Shown here piece after piece: positions 43,703-53,386 of a stretch of DNA of 64,000 bases (the stretch's first letter is position 1; every line of letters begins with the position of its first letter). The position numbers and the translations under genes are program-made. This DNA is from Hyphomicrobiales bacterium (GTDB lineage: Bacteria > Pseudomonadota > Alphaproteobacteria > Rhizobiales > Beijerinckiaceae), in assembly GCA_028869185.1 (NCBI GenBank), contig JAGWTA010000013.1, positions 1 to 64,000 of the forward strand. Reading direction: 5' to 3'. Under the pieces are notes generated by a model that saw only the letters and a program-made list of their open reading frames with translations, was not told the DNA's origin and ran no database searches.

Positions 43703-46069
43703 ATGACCGCCACCGGCATCGGCGCGCCCGTGCGCCGCAAGGAAGATTTCCGCTTCATCACCGGCAAGGGCCGCTATGTGGACGACATCAATCGTCCCGG
43801 GCAGGCTTACGCCTATTTCCTGCGCTCTCCGCATGCGCACGCCACGATCAACAAGATCGACACGAGCGCAGCGCTGAAAGAGCCGGGCGTCGTCGCCATC
43901 CTGACGGGCGACGATGTCGCGGCCGACAAGGTCGGCGGCCTCATTTGCGGCTGGATGATCCACAACAAGGACGGCTCGCCGATGAAGGGCGGCGCCCATC
44001 CCGCGCTGGCCCATGGCAAGGTGCGTTATGTCGGCGATCACGTCGCCGTCGTCATAGCCGAAACGCTTGCGCAGGCGCGCGACGCCTCGGAGAAGATCGA
44101 GGTCGACTACGGCGTTCTGCCGGCCGCCGCCTCGATTGAATCGGCGCGCAAGGCCGGCGCTGCGGCTATCCACGACGTTGCTCCCGACAACCAGGTTTAC
44201 GACTGGCACATCGGCGACAAGGCCGCTGCGGATGCGGCTTTTGCGCAAGCCAAGCACGTGACGAAGCTCGACATCGTCAACAACCGTCTGGTTCCTAATC
44301 CGATGGAGCCGCGCGCGGCCGTCGGCGATTACGATATGGGCTCGGACAGTTTCACGCTCTACACCACGAGCCAGAACCCGCATGTGGCCCGCCTCGTGCT
44401 GTCGGCCTTCATCGGCATCGCGCCGGAAAACAAGCTGCGCGTCATCGCTCCCGATGTCGGCGGCGGTTTCGGCTCGAAAATCTTCATCTACGCCGAGGAA
44501 ACCATCTGTGTGTGGGCGGCCAAGAAGGTCGGCCGTCCCGTGAAGTGGACGTCTGACCGCACCGAGGCCTTCCTGTCGGATGCGCATGGGCGCGACCACG
44601 TCACGCACGCCGAAATGGCGCTTGGGGACAACGGCAAGATTCTCGGCCTGCGCGTGAAGACGCGCGCCAACATGGGCGCGTATCTCTCCACCTTCGCCTC
44701 GTCGGTGCCGACCTATCTCTATGCGCCGCTTCTGTCGGGCCAATACAATATCCCGGCGATCTACGCCGAGGTCGAAGCGGTTTACACAAACACCGCGCCG
44801 GTCGATGCCTATCGCGGCGCTGGCCGTCCGGAAGCGACCTTCGTGATTGAGCGCCTCGCCGAAGTCGCCGCGCGCGAACTGCACATGGACCCGGCCGAAT
44901 TCCGCCGCCGCAACTTCGTGACGCAGTTCCCGCATCAGACGCCGGTGATCATGGCCTATGACGCGGGCGATTACGACGCGTCGCTGACGCTCGCGCAAAA
45001 GATGCACGACACCGCCGGTTTCCTCGCCCGCAAGGCCGCGAGCGCGGCCAATGGCAAGCTGCGCGGCATCGGCTATTCGGCCTATATCGAAGCCTGCGGC
45101 ATCGCGCCGTCGGCGGCGGTTGGTTCGCTCGGCGCCGGCGTCGGCCTGTGGGAATCGGCTGAAGTGCGCGTCAATCCAGTCGGCACCGTGGAAATCCTGA
45201 CCGGTTCGCACTCGCACGGCCAGGGCCACGAAACGACGTTCGCCCAGCTCGTCTCCTCGCGTCTCGGCATTCCGCTGGAAAACGTCTCCATTGTCCATGG
45301 CGACACCGACAAGGTGCAGATGGGCATGGGCACATACGGCTCGCGCTCAGGCGCGGTCGGCATGTCGGCCATCGTCAAGGCGCTCGACAAGATCGAGGCG
45401 AAAGCGAAGAAGGTCGCGGCCCATGTTCTCGAAGCCGCCGAAGGCGACATCGAGTTCAAGGACGGCAAATTCACCGTGAAGGGCACCGACAAGTCGGCGG
45501 ACTTCGGCACGGTGGCGCTCAACGCCTACATCGCGCACAAGTTCAACGGGCAGGAGCTTGAGCCGGGCCTGAAGGAAAGCGCCTTCTGGGATCCGACCAA
45601 CTTCACCTTCCCCGCGGGCGTGCACATCTGCGAGCTGGAAATCGATCCCGCGACGGGCGTGATCAAGATCGACCGCTGGACCGCAGTCGACGACTTCGGC
45701 AACGTGATCAATCCGATGATTGTCGAAGGCCAGGTGCATGGCGGCATCGCGCAGGGCGTTGGCCAGGCGTTGCTGGAAGGCGCCGTTTACGACGAGTCCG
45801 GACAGCTTCTGACCGCAAGCTTCATGGATTACACCATGCCGCGCGCCGATGATCTGCCATCCTATAACGTCGGCATGACGGTCACGCCTTGCCCGTCCAA
45901 CCCGCTTGGCATCAAGGGCTGCGGCGAGGCCGGCGCGATCGCGTCGCCCCCGGCTGTCATCAACGCTATCACCAACGCGCTCGGCCATGAGAACATCACC
46001 ATGCCGGCCACGCCCGAAAAAGTCTGGCGCGCGGCGCAGAGCGCCGTTCGCAAACAGGCTGCGGAATAA
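43703..46069 (+). CDS. coxL: Molybdenum hydroxylase large subunit, form II CoxL type
   Basis: A 788-residue catalytic subunit holding the molybdopterin cytosine dinucleotide cofactor. The active-site loop at residues 369-375 (44807-44827) is AYRGAGR, the form II signature; form I CO dehydrogenase has AYxCSFR with the copper-binding Cys. The cofactor-binding GGGFGSK and [18 protein letters not shown] and the catalytic Glu region [14 protein letters not shown] near the C-terminus are present. Form II enzymes are called CODH in databases but their physiological substrate is often unknown, so CO oxidation is doubtful. GGGAGG precedes the ATG at 43703. Confidence 0.93.
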   Translation: MTATGIGAPVRRKEDFRFITGKGRYVDDINRPGQAYAYFLRSPHAHATINKIDTSAALKEPGVVAILTGDDVAADKVGGLICGWMIHNKDGSPMKGGAHPALAHGKVRYVGDHVAVVIAETLAQARDASEKIEVDYGVLPAAASIESARKAGAAAIHDVAPDNQVYDWHIGDKAAADAAFAQAKHVTKLDIVNNRLVPNPMEPRAAVGDYDMGSDSFTLYTTSQNPHVARLVLSAFIGIAPENKLRVIAPDVGGGFGSKIFIYAEETICVWAAKKVGRPVKWTSDRTEAFLSDAHGRDHVTHAEMALGDNGKILGLRVKTRANMGAYLSTFASSVPTYLYAPLLSGQYNIPAIYAEVEAVYTNTAPVDAYRGAGRPEATFVIERLAEVAARELHMDPAEFRRRNFVTQFPHQTPVIMAYDAGDYDASLTLAQKMHDTAGFLARKAASAANGKLRGIGYSAYIEACGIAPSAAVGSLGAGVGLWESAEVRVNPVGTVEILTGSHSHGQGHETTFAQLVSSRLGIPLENVSIVHGDTDKVQMGMGTYGSRSGAVGMSAIVKALDKIEAKAKKVAAHVLEAAEGDIEFKDGKFTVKGTDKSADFGTVALNAYIAHKFNGQELEPGLKESAFWDPTNFTFPAGVHICELEIDPATGVIKIDRWTAVDDFGNVINPMIVEGQVHGGIAQGVGQALLEGAVYDESGQLLTASFMDYTMPRADDLPSYNVGMTVTPCPSNPLGIKGCGEAGAIASPPAVINAITNALGHENITMPATPEKVWRAAQSAVRKQAAE

Positions 46070-46081
46070 GGAGGAATCGAC

Positions 46082-46864
46082 ATGTACGCTTTCACCCATC
46101 ATTCCGCGACCAGCATCGCCGACGCCGTGAAATCGGTCGGCGAGGGTAAATATCTGGCGGGGGGCCACACGCTGGTCCCCACTATGAAGCAGCGCCTCGC
46201 GATGCCCGGCAATATTGTCGATCTCAACAAGGTCGCCGAGCTTAAGGGCGTTTCCGACAATGGCGGCGTTCTCACGGTCAAGGCGATGACCCGTCATTAC
46301 GAGGTCGAGAATTCGCCGGTCGTGCAGAAGGCCATTCCGGGCCTCGCCAAACTTGCGGGCGGCATCGGCGATCCGCAAGTGCGCCATCGCGGCACGATGG
46401 GCGGTTCGGTCGCCAACAACGACCCCGCCGCCGATTATCCCGCTGCGGTTCTTGCTTTGAATGCGACGATCGTCACCGACCGTCGCCGCATCGCAGCCGA
46501 CGATTATTTCAAGGGCCTGTTCACCACGGCGCTTGAAGACAGCGAACTCATCACGGCGATCGAATTCCCGCACGCCGACTCGTTCAGCTACGCCAAGTTC
46601 CGCAACCCGGCCTCGCTTTATGCGATGGTCGGCGTCGCTATCGCCAAAAAGGGCGGCGCCGTGCGCGTCGCCGTAACAGGCGCAGGCTCCGACGGCGTGT
46701 TCCGCTGGAAGGAAGCCGAAGACAAGCTGGCCGCCAATTTCACCGCCGCCGCGCTCGATGGCCTCGCCGTCAGCCCGTCCCGCGTGAACGGCGACCTGCA
46801 CGGCTCGGCCGAATACCGGGCCCATCTCATTGGCGTGATGGCCAAGCGGGCGATGGGGGCGTAA
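46082..46864 (+). CDS. coxM: Molybdenum hydroxylase FAD subunit (CoxM-like)
   Basis: A 260-residue FAD-binding subunit of the xanthine oxidase family. FAD motifs are AGGHT (residues 26-30) and [11 protein letters not shown] (105-115), with the CO dehydrogenase FAD C-terminal domain after about residue 165. It follows coxL by 12 bases with GGAGG near its start. The gene order G-S-L-M with M last differs from the M-S-L order of classic cox operons. No maturation genes (coxDEF) are in the window. Confidence 0.94.
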   Translation: MYAFTHHSATSIADAVKSVGEGKYLAGGHTLVPTMKQRLAMPGNIVDLNKVAELKGVSDNGGVLTVKAMTRHYEVENSPVVQKAIPGLAKLAGGIGDPQVRHRGTMGGSVANNDPAADYPAAVLALNATIVTDRRRIAADDYFKGLFTTALEDSELITAIEFPHADSFSYAKFRNPASLYAMVGVAIAKKGGAVRVAVTGAGSDGVFRWKEAEDKLAANFTAAALDGLAVSPSRVNGDLHGSAEYRAHLIGVMAKRAMGA

Positions 46865-46965
46865 GCTTCGCCATCGTTGCGTGCGCGATCAGGGCGAACC
46901 CGTCCGCCGCTGGCGGATGGGCGCGCTTTTGTATCGTGCGCGATGTTGGGTAACATTCGGACATC

Positions 46966-47631
46966 ATGGATCGCTTCCTCGTCGTCGACGATCACCCGCT
47001 GTTTCGCGAAGCGCTGCAAAGCGCCATCGCCGCAGCCTATCCGCGCGCCGAGGTAATTGAGGCCTCGACCATCAAGGAAGCCGTGGCGGCGGTCGAACGC
47101 CGTCCCGGTTTCGATCTCGCGCTGGTCGATCTTTCAATGCCGAGCGTCAAGGGATTTGAAGGCGTGCTCGCGTTGCGCGCGCGTTTTCCCGGCTTGCCGA
47201 TCGTCGTCGTGTCGGGGCTCGAGGATCCACGCATCGTCGCCGAAGCCATGAATTGCGGCGTCTCCGGCTTCATCGCCAAATCAGCGAAAAAAGCTGAACT
47301 CACCGCATCCATTCAGCGCGTGATGAATGGCGAAATCGTCGCGCCATCCCATTATGCGCCGCAAGCCGCCGACAAAAATCAGGACAAGACCAGTCGGGGC
47401 GGCAAGGAGATGACCGAACGGCTCGCCAGTCTCACGCCGCAGCAATTGCGCGTGCTCGGCATGCTGCGGCAGGGGCTGCTCAACAAGCAAATCGCCTTCG
47501 AGTTGAAGGTCGGCGAGACGACGGTGAAGGCGCATGTCTCGGAAATCCTGCGCAAGCTCGCAGTCGCCTCGCGCACGCAAGCCGTGATCGAAACATCAGG
47601 TGTCGATTTTGAGAAGCTGACCGGCGGCTGA
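46966..47631 (+). CDS. LuxR family response regulator
   Basis: A 221-residue two-component regulator. The receiver domain (1-120) has acidic residues D8 and D9, phospho-acceptor D55 and K105. The LuxR-type helix-turn-helix is at about 153-212 (LTPQQLRVLGMLRQGLLNKQIAFELKVGETTVKAHVSEILRKL). It is convergent with a hybrid kinase gene (47663-49027), 31 bases apart, so it is the likely partner. A tail of about nine residues (DFEKLTGG) closes the protein. Confidence 0.92.
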   Translation: MDRFLVVDDHPLFREALQSAIAAAYPRAEVIEASTIKEAVAAVERRPGFDLALVDLSMPSVKGFEGVLALRARFPGLPIVVVSGLEDPRIVAEAMNCGVSGFIAKSAKKAELTASIQRVMNGEIVAPSHYAPQAADKNQDKTSRGGKEMTERLASLTPQQLRVLGMLRQGLLNKQIAFELKVGETTVKAHVSEILRKLAVASRTQAVIETSGVDFEKLTGG

Positions 47632-47662
47632 GTGCGCGGCGCGCCGACCGCTCGCGGAAATT

Positions 47663-49027
47663 TCAGATGAGATGCGTCAGCACCGCGCGCAATTGCGCCG
47701 GTTTCACCGGCTTGCGCAGCATTTCGTAACCGGCGGCCCGTGCGTCGGCCAGCGCCGCATCGCTCTGGTCGGCCGTCACGATAACGCTTGGAATATCGTG
47801 GCGTGCGAGCGAGCGCGCGAGCGCAATCGCCTGCAGGCCCGTCTCGCCGTGGTCCAGATGATAATCGGCCACGACCGCCTCAGGCGCGACGACCGCCTTT
47901 GCAAAAACCGCGCGCACGCCGGCGAGATCGCGCGCCGTCAGCACATGCGCTCCCCATTGCATCAGCAGGCCCTTCGTGGCGGCGAGCACATCGACGTCGT
48001 TTTCGATAAGCAGCAGCGTGCGCCCGGCGAGCGCATTGGCGCGCACGAAACTGTCGATCATCGCCAGATCGGCCCCTTTGGGCGCTGCGACATCCGCCGC
48101 CGTCGCGATCACGGAAAACCGCGAACCGCGCCCGGGGTGCGAACGCATGTCGATCGTATGCCCGAGCGCGCTGCTCATGCGCCGCACGATGGACAGCCCA
48201 AGTCCAAGCCCTTCGCCCGTATCCTGCGTCGCGACGGCCGAACGGTGAAACTCCTCGAAGATCTTTTCCTTCTCGGTTTCCTGCACCCCGACGCCGGTGT
48301 CGAGAACGTCGATACGCACATTGGCGCCGCGCGTGCGCGCGGCAATGAGAACGCCGCCGCGCGCGGTGTAGCGCAACGCGTTCGAGACAAGGTTTTGCAA
48401 AATCCGGCGCAACAGGATCGGGTCGCTTTCGACGGCGAGCTTGGTCGCGCGAAAGCGCAGCTTCAGTCCGCGCTTCTCGGCAAGCCCGCGAAAATCGCCG
48501 TCGAGCGACTGGAACATGTCGGAGAGCCCGACGCTTTCGAAGTCCGGGGTGACGACGCCCGCATCGAGCTTGGAAATGTCGAGGATCGAGCGAAGATAGG
48601 CTTCGATCGTCGAGAGCGCGCGCTCGATCTGGCGGCAGAGCGCGCCATTCTCGTCGCGCGTCTGCACTTCCGCCAGCGTCGAGATCGACAGCTGCGCGGC
48701 GTAGAGCGGCTGCAGCAGATCGTGCCCGGCGGCGGCCAGAAAGCGCGTTTTCGACAGATTGGCCTTTTCGGCGGCATCCTTGGCGCTCACGAGCGCGACA
48801 TTGGACTGTTCGAGATCGGTAAGCGCCTTTTTGAGTTCCATCGTGCGCTCGCGCACCTGGCCTTCGAGGCCGATGGCGGTCTGAAACAGCGAGAAGGCGC
48901 TGGCCTGCTGGTCGATGCGGTTCTCGAGCCGCTCCACCAGCGCCGCGTTGATCTTGATCAGCCGCGCGACAATATCTTCAGGACGGCCGGTGACGGACCG
49001 GCCGAAGATTTCCGCCGTAATGGTCAT
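47663..49027 (-). CDS. Hybrid sensor histidine kinase with receiver domain (NahK-like)
   Basis: A 454-residue soluble kinase. No transmembrane segment is seen. A coiled coil (about 28-95) leads to the HisKA domain with H102 in AAAGHDLLQPLYAAQL, then the ATPase domain (N216 in NLVSNAL, DTGVG 243-247, GLGLGLSI) and a C-terminal receiver domain with D388 in ADYHLDHG. The order and size match NahK/ErcS'-type kinases. It starts inside the FIST gene stop (4-base overlap), so it receives a signal from that sensor, as in NosP/NahK. The start at 49027 was chosen because of the overlap. Confidence 0.9.
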   Translation of the reverse strand: MTITAEIFGRSVTGRPEDIVARLIKINAALVERLENRIDQQASAFSLFQTAIGLEGQVRERTMELKKALTDLEQSNVALVSAKDAAEKANLSKTRFLAAAGHDLLQPLYAAQLSISTLAEVQTRDENGALCRQIERALSTIEAYLRSILDISKLDAGVVTPDFESVGLSDMFQSLDGDFRGLAEKRGLKLRFRATKLAVESDPILLRRILQNLVSNALRYTARGGVLIAARTRGANVRIDVLDTGVGVQETEKEKIFEEFHRSAVATQDTGEGLGLGLSIVRRMSSALGHTIDMRSHPGRGSRFSVIATAADVAAPKGADLAMIDSFVRANALAGRTLLLIENDVDVLAATKGLLMQWGAHVLTARDLAGVRAVFAKAVVAPEAVVADYHLDHGETGLQAIALARSLARHDIPSVIVTADQSDAALADARAAGYEMLRKPVKPAQLRAVLTHLI

Positions 49028-50226
49028 GGCCGCGGTCTCGGCGCAGCGCCGATTGCAAGGCCCGTAAACGTCTGGTTCAGATGCATCGCGCCGAATTGCT
49101 CGCCGAATGTATTGAAGCCTATGACGCCGTTCTCGCGATAGACATCGGACAATTGCCGCTGCATCTGACGATGGGCCGCGTCGAGCCGTCGCAGCGCGCA
49201 ATCGAAACCAAGCACCAGATCGGCCTCCTCGGTCTTGCCGTCATCGCTTGCGGCGGCGCGAATTTGACCGCGTGCGGTCGTCAGCGCAGCGCGCGCGCTG
49301 TCCACGAGATGGTTGGAGCGCGCAACCGTCAAAACGAGGCCCGTTTCCACAGCGCAGAAAAACGTCAGGGAGCCGTCTGCGTTGGTGTGGCCGATGGAGC
49401 GGCAATAATATTCGCCGCCGACTTTGACGACGACGGGATGGGCCGCAAAACTCATGGGGTCCAGCGTCGCCGGATCGACGCCGATGCAATCGGCATATTC
49501 GCGCGCAGCAGGCGCGGCGTTGAATTCGCGCACCGTGCGCGCGTCCTGATCGCAATCGGTCACGACCAGACGCATCTCGGTCGGCTCGAAATTGTCGTGG
49601 CGGAAAACGTGGAAGGGATGGCGCGTGCGCACCAGCGCCATCACGCCGCAATCCTCGAGCACCCGCCCGCCGCTGACACACCACGAGCGCTTGAAGGCGA
49701 GATCGTCGCCCGTCGATCCGCCGAGCAGCGGCACGCCGTCCATCGCGCGATGCAGCGCAGAGACGAAAACTTCCTCGCGTTGCGAAAGGCCGTCGACAAA
49801 GGAAAGCGCGAAATCGGCGCCGCCCGCCTTGCCCGCATGCGTTGCTTCATGCGTTTTGCGCAATTGCTCGGCGCGGCGCACGATGTCCTCGAATTGCGTT
49901 TTCGATAGATCCTCGATTGCGTCGATGCTGGCGCAAAAACCATCGGCCGGCAGCGCCAGCGCGACGATCGAGCCCTCGCTGTAGCCGTTCGGACCAATCT
50001 CGCCGGCGGTGGAGCAGGCGATGTGGGCGACGCCAGGAAAATGCCGCGCCATGTCGCCGGACAGCGCTTGCGGATCGGTTTCCGCAGCGGCGAAAACCAG
50101 CAGCAGCGCGATGTCCATTCCCGCAAATGCATGCGCCGCATGCGCCAGCGCGGGCTCTGTCCGGATGTCGGGCCAGAGCGCACATCGCACGCCCGAGGCG
50201 TAGCTGCGCACAAGTCCTTGCGCCAA
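49024..50226 (-). CDS. FIST domain sensor protein (NosP-like)
   Basis: A 400-residue protein with FIST-N (about 15-200) and FIST-C (about 225-385) domains. Landmarks are HFPGVAHIACSTAGEIGPNGYSEGSIVALAL, VPLLGGSTGDDLAFKRSWCVSGGRVLEDCGVMALV and GFNTFGEQFGAMHLNQTFTGLAIG. FIST domains bind small ligands; the Pseudomonas NosP binds nitric oxide through heme and controls the NahK kinase encoded next to it. Here the kinase gene overlaps it by four bases, which argues for the same pairing. The start is TTG at 50226 with GGAG nine bases upstream. Heme binding is inferred, not visible. Confidence 0.85.
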   Translation of the reverse strand: MAQGLVRSYASGVRCALWPDIRTEPALAHAAHAFAGMDIALLLVFAAAETDPQALSGDMARHFPGVAHIACSTAGEIGPNGYSEGSIVALALPADGFCASIDAIEDLSKTQFEDIVRRAEQLRKTHEATHAGKAGGADFALSFVDGLSQREEVFVSALHRAMDGVPLLGGSTGDDLAFKRSWCVSGGRVLEDCGVMALVRTRHPFHVFRHDNFEPTEMRLVVTDCDQDARTVREFNAAPAAREYADCIGVDPATLDPMSFAAHPVVVKVGGEYYCRSIGHTNADGSLTFFCAVETGLVLTVARSNHLVDSARAALTTARGQIRAAASDDGKTEEADLVLGFDCALRRLDAAHRQMQRQLSDVYRENGVIGFNTFGEQFGAMHLNQTFTGLAIGAAPRPRP

Positions 50227-50324
50227 AAGGGGGCTCCGTTGGTTTCCTCGCTTGTATTTTGAGGCATATTAACGCGCGCGGCGCTTTTGTCTCAAGCAGG
50301 CTGGTCGCCGCCGGGGAGACGACG

Positions 50325-50753
50325 ATGAATCTGTCGATCGGCCAGGCGTCGAAATCAGCCGGCGTTTCGGCCAAGATGATCCGCTATTACGAAAGCATCG
50401 GCCTCATTGCGCCACCGCGCCGCAGCGCGGCGGGCTATCGCTTTTACGATGAGGCGGACATTCGCACGCTCCGCTTCGTTCGCCGCGCCCGAGACCTTGG
50501 CTTTCCGGTGGAGGACATCGGTCGCTTGCTGGCGCTGTGGCGCGACAAGGACCGCGCCAGCGCCGATGTCAAAAAACTCGCCCGTCAGCGCATTGCCGAA
50601 CTCGACGCCCGTATCGCCGCGCTGGCCTCGATGCGCCGCGCGCTGGAGCGCCTGACCGCCCATTGTCACGGCGACGATCTGCCCGATTGCCCGATCCTTG
50701 ACGAACTGGCGGTCGACGAGACGCCGCCCGGGCCCCTTAAAATAGGCGCTTGA
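50325..50753 (+). CDS. cueR: MerR family copper-responsive regulator CueR
   Basis: A 142-residue MerR-type activator. The N-terminal helix-turn-helix begins MNLSIGQASKSAGVSAKMIRYYESIGLI, followed by a long coiled coil and the metal-binding loop with two Cys seven residues apart (CHGDDLPDC), which is the Cu(I) site of CueR. It is followed directly by its operator and copA on the same strand. The start at 50325 has GGGGAG upstream. It is divergent from the FIST gene. Confidence 0.94.
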   Translation: MNLSIGQASKSAGVSAKMIRYYESIGLIAPPRRSAAGYRFYDEADIRTLRFVRRARDLGFPVEDIGRLLALWRDKDRASADVKKLARQRIAELDARIAALASMRRALERLTAHCHGDDLPDCPILDELAVDETPPGPLKIGA

Positions 50754-50773
50754 CCTTCCTATAATGGGAAGGT
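50753..50773 (+). promoter_or_regulatory. CueR operator and sigma-70 promoter of copA
   Basis: Palindrome ACCTTCC-TATAATG-GGAAGGT, the 7-7-7 layout of CueR sites. The -35 TTGACC (50750-50755) overlaps the cueR stop codon, and 19 bases separate it from a -10-like CATCAA at 50775-50780, the long spacer that MerR-family activators need. The copA start is 45 bases downstream. Confidence 0.9.
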
Positions 50774-50824
50774 GCATCAAACTGGGCCGGGGCTCCCCAG
50801 GGAGCTGCTTCAGGATCGGTTTTC

Positions 50825-53221
50825 ATGCTCGACGCACCCGCCAAAGACGCCCTGCGCGAATATACATTTCCCGTCGAGGGCATGACCTGCGCGTCTTGCT
50901 CGCTGCGGGTCGAAAAGGCGCTGGCGGCCACGCCGGGCGTCGCGGAAGCTGCGGTTAATCTGTCGGCTATGACGGCGCGGGTGGATGCAGCGCCTGGCAC
51001 GCCTGTCGCCACGCTTGTTTCGGCGGTGGAAGGCGCAGGTTACGATGTGCCGCGCGAGGAAACGGTGCTGGACATCGGCGGCATGACCTGCGCGGCCTGC
51101 GTCGCGCGGCTCGAAAAAGCATTGAAGGCGACGCCCGGCGTGATTTCCGCAACCGTCAGCCTTCCGGCCGAAACCGCCGAAATAGTTTCGGTCGCCGGGA
51201 TTGCATCGCCGCAGACGCTCATCGAGACCGTTGAAAACGCAGGGTTCGAAGCGCGGCTGCGCGCTTCCGACGATGGCGCGGCGCGCGCCAACGCCGATCG
51301 GCGCGACACGATCGCGCTTGTGGCGGCGCTTGCGCTGTCTGCGCCGTTCCTCGTCAACATGGCCTACGAGATCGCCAAAGGCGCGCCGCTGTTGCCGCCC
51401 TGGCTGCAACTGGCGCTGGCGGCGCCTGTGTTTTTCTGGATCGGCGCGCGGTTTCATATCGGCGCCTGGCGCGCGCTGCGCGCCGGCGCGGCCAATATGG
51501 ATGTGCTCGTCTCGCTGGGCACGACCGCCGCTTTCGCATTGGCGCTGTGGCGCATGAGCCAGGGTCACGCCCATCACCTGACCTTCGAGGCGGCGACGCT
51601 CGTCATCGCTTTCGTGATGCTCGGCAAATGGCTCGAGGCGCGCGCGCGGCGCGCCACCGGCGGCGCGGTTGCGGCGCTGGCGGCCTTGCGCGCGCCGTTG
51701 GCGCGCATCGTGGTGAATGGCGTCGAACGCGAGGCGAAGGTCGATGAGGTGCGCTCGGGCGATGCGCTCGTCGTGCGGCCGGGCGAGCGCATTCCCGTCG
51801 ATGGCGTGGTGACGAGCGGCGAAAGCGAAGTGGACGAAGCGCTCATAACAGGCGAGTCGCGCCCCGTTCTCAAAAAAACCGGCGATGACGTCGCCGGCGG
51901 CGCCGTCAATGGCGCAGGCATGCTGATGTTGCGCGCGACAACGGTCGGCTCTGCGTCGCGTCTGTCGCGCATCATCCGCCTCGTCGAGCGCGCGCAAAGC
52001 TCGAAGGCGCCGATCCAGCAACTCGTGGACAAGATCGCGGCGGTCTTCGTGCCCGTCGTCATCGCGCTCGCCGTAGCGACATTCGTCGGCTGGATGATCG
52101 CCGGCGCCGGTTACGAGACGGCCCTCGTCAACGCCATCAGCCTGCTCGTCGTCTCCTGTCCCTGCGCGCTCGGGCTTGCAACGCCTGCCGCTGTGGCGGT
52201 CGGCATGGGCGCCGGCGCGCGCGAAGGCGTTTTGGTGAAGGACGCAAGCGCGCTCGATCTTGCGCGCAAGGTCGATTGCATCGTGTTCGACAAAACCGGC
52301 ACGCTGACGCAAGGCAAACCCGTCGTCACCGACATCGTCGCGCGCGATGGCGATGCGCGCGCATTGCTGGCGCTGGCGGCCGCCGCCGAACAGGGCAGCG
52401 AACACACGCTCGCCAAGGCGATTCTCGCGCGCGCGGCGGACGATTCCATCGCGTTGCGCCCGCTGCGACAATTTTCCGCAAAGCCGGGCAGGGGCTTGCA
52501 GGCCGATCTGGACGGAGAAACCATCTTCGTCGGCAACGCTCGCTTGATGCAGGAGATCGGCGTCGATGTTTCCGCGCTTGCAGACAAGGCGGAGAAGATC
52601 GAAAGCGCTGGGGGAACTGCGTTTTTCATCGCCCGCCAGACGGCGGCCGCGCCGCAGCAGCGCAGCTTTGTCGGCGTGATCGGCGCGCGCGACGAATTGC
52701 GCGCTGAAGCCAAAGGCGTGATCGAAAATCTCGGCGCGCACGGCATTCGCGCAGTCATGCTGACCGGCGATGCCGAACGCGTCGCGCGCGCCATCGCTGC
52801 GCCGCTCGACGTCGATGTGATCGCAGGCGTGGCGCCGGAGGGGAAGGCTGCGGAAATCCGCCGCCTGCGCGATGCGGGCCGCACCGTCGCGATGGTGGGC
52901 GATGGCGTCAACGATGCGCCCGCGCTGGCTGAAGCCGATGTCGGCATTGCGATGGGCGCCGGCAGCGAGGCGGCGCTGGAGGCGGCCAACGTGGCTCTGC
53001 CCGCCAACGACCTGTCGCGCGTCGGCGCGCTGATCGCCCTGTCGCGCGCGACCAATGCAAAAATTCGCCAGAACCTCGGGCTCGCCTTCATCTATAATAT
53101 CGTGATGATCCCGCTTGCCGCAGCCGGCGTGCTGTCGCCCGTCGCGGCCGGCGCGGCGATGGCCGCCTCCAGCGTCAGCGTTGTCACCAACGCATTGCTG
53201 CTGCGCCGCTGGAAGGCCTGA
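50825..53221 (+). CDS. copA: Copper-exporting P1B-type ATPase
   Basis: Exports Cu(I) from the cytoplasm. The 798-residue protein has two N-terminal heavy-metal-associated domains (C22/C25 in GMTCASC; C89/C92 in GMTCAAC), eight membrane helices, the SCPC metal site C445-P446-C447, phosphorylation site D489 in [17 protein letters not shown] and [14 protein letters not shown]. This is standard for CopA. It is controlled by the CueR site just upstream. Confidence 0.97.
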   Translation: MLDAPAKDALREYTFPVEGMTCASCSLRVEKALAATPGVAEAAVNLSAMTARVDAAPGTPVATLVSAVEGAGYDVPREETVLDIGGMTCAACVARLEKALKATPGVISATVSLPAETAEIVSVAGIASPQTLIETVENAGFEARLRASDDGAARANADRRDTIALVAALALSAPFLVNMAYEIAKGAPLLPPWLQLALAAPVFFWIGARFHIGAWRALRAGAANMDVLVSLGTTAAFALALWRMSQGHAHHLTFEAATLVIAFVMLGKWLEARARRATGGAVAALAALRAPLARIVVNGVEREAKVDEVRSGDALVVRPGERIPVDGVVTSGESEVDEALITGESRPVLKKTGDDVAGGAVNGAGMLMLRATTVGSASRLSRIIRLVERAQSSKAPIQQLVDKIAAVFVPVVIALAVATFVGWMIAGAGYETALVNAISLLVVSCPCALGLATPAAVAVGMGAGAREGVLVKDASALDLARKVDCIVFDKTGTLTQGKPVVTDIVARDGDARALLALAAAAEQGSEHTLAKAILARAADDSIALRPLRQFSAKPGRGLQADLDGETIFVGNARLMQEIGVDVSALADKAEKIESAGGTAFFIARQTAAAPQQRSFVGVIGARDELRAEAKGVIENLGAHGIRAVMLTGDAERVARAIAAPLDVDVIAGVAPEGKAAEIRRLRDAGRTVAMVGDGVNDAPALAEADVGIAMGAGSEAALEAANVALPANDLSRVGALIALSRATNAKIRQNLGLAFIYNIVMIPLAAAGVLSPVAAGAAMAASSVSVVTNALLLRRWKA

Positions 53222-53386
53222 CGGCGCCGGCGACATTTGCGACAACAGCGTGACGCTGTTTTTGAATTTTTCCGGCTAGCAAAACGTGGTTCGCGCGCCC
53301 CGGCGCTTGCCAACGCGCGCCTAACGCTCCTAATGCTCTGCAGAGCGCGCCAGCGCGCGCCCTCTGGGGAAGGAACTTCAGCCGGT

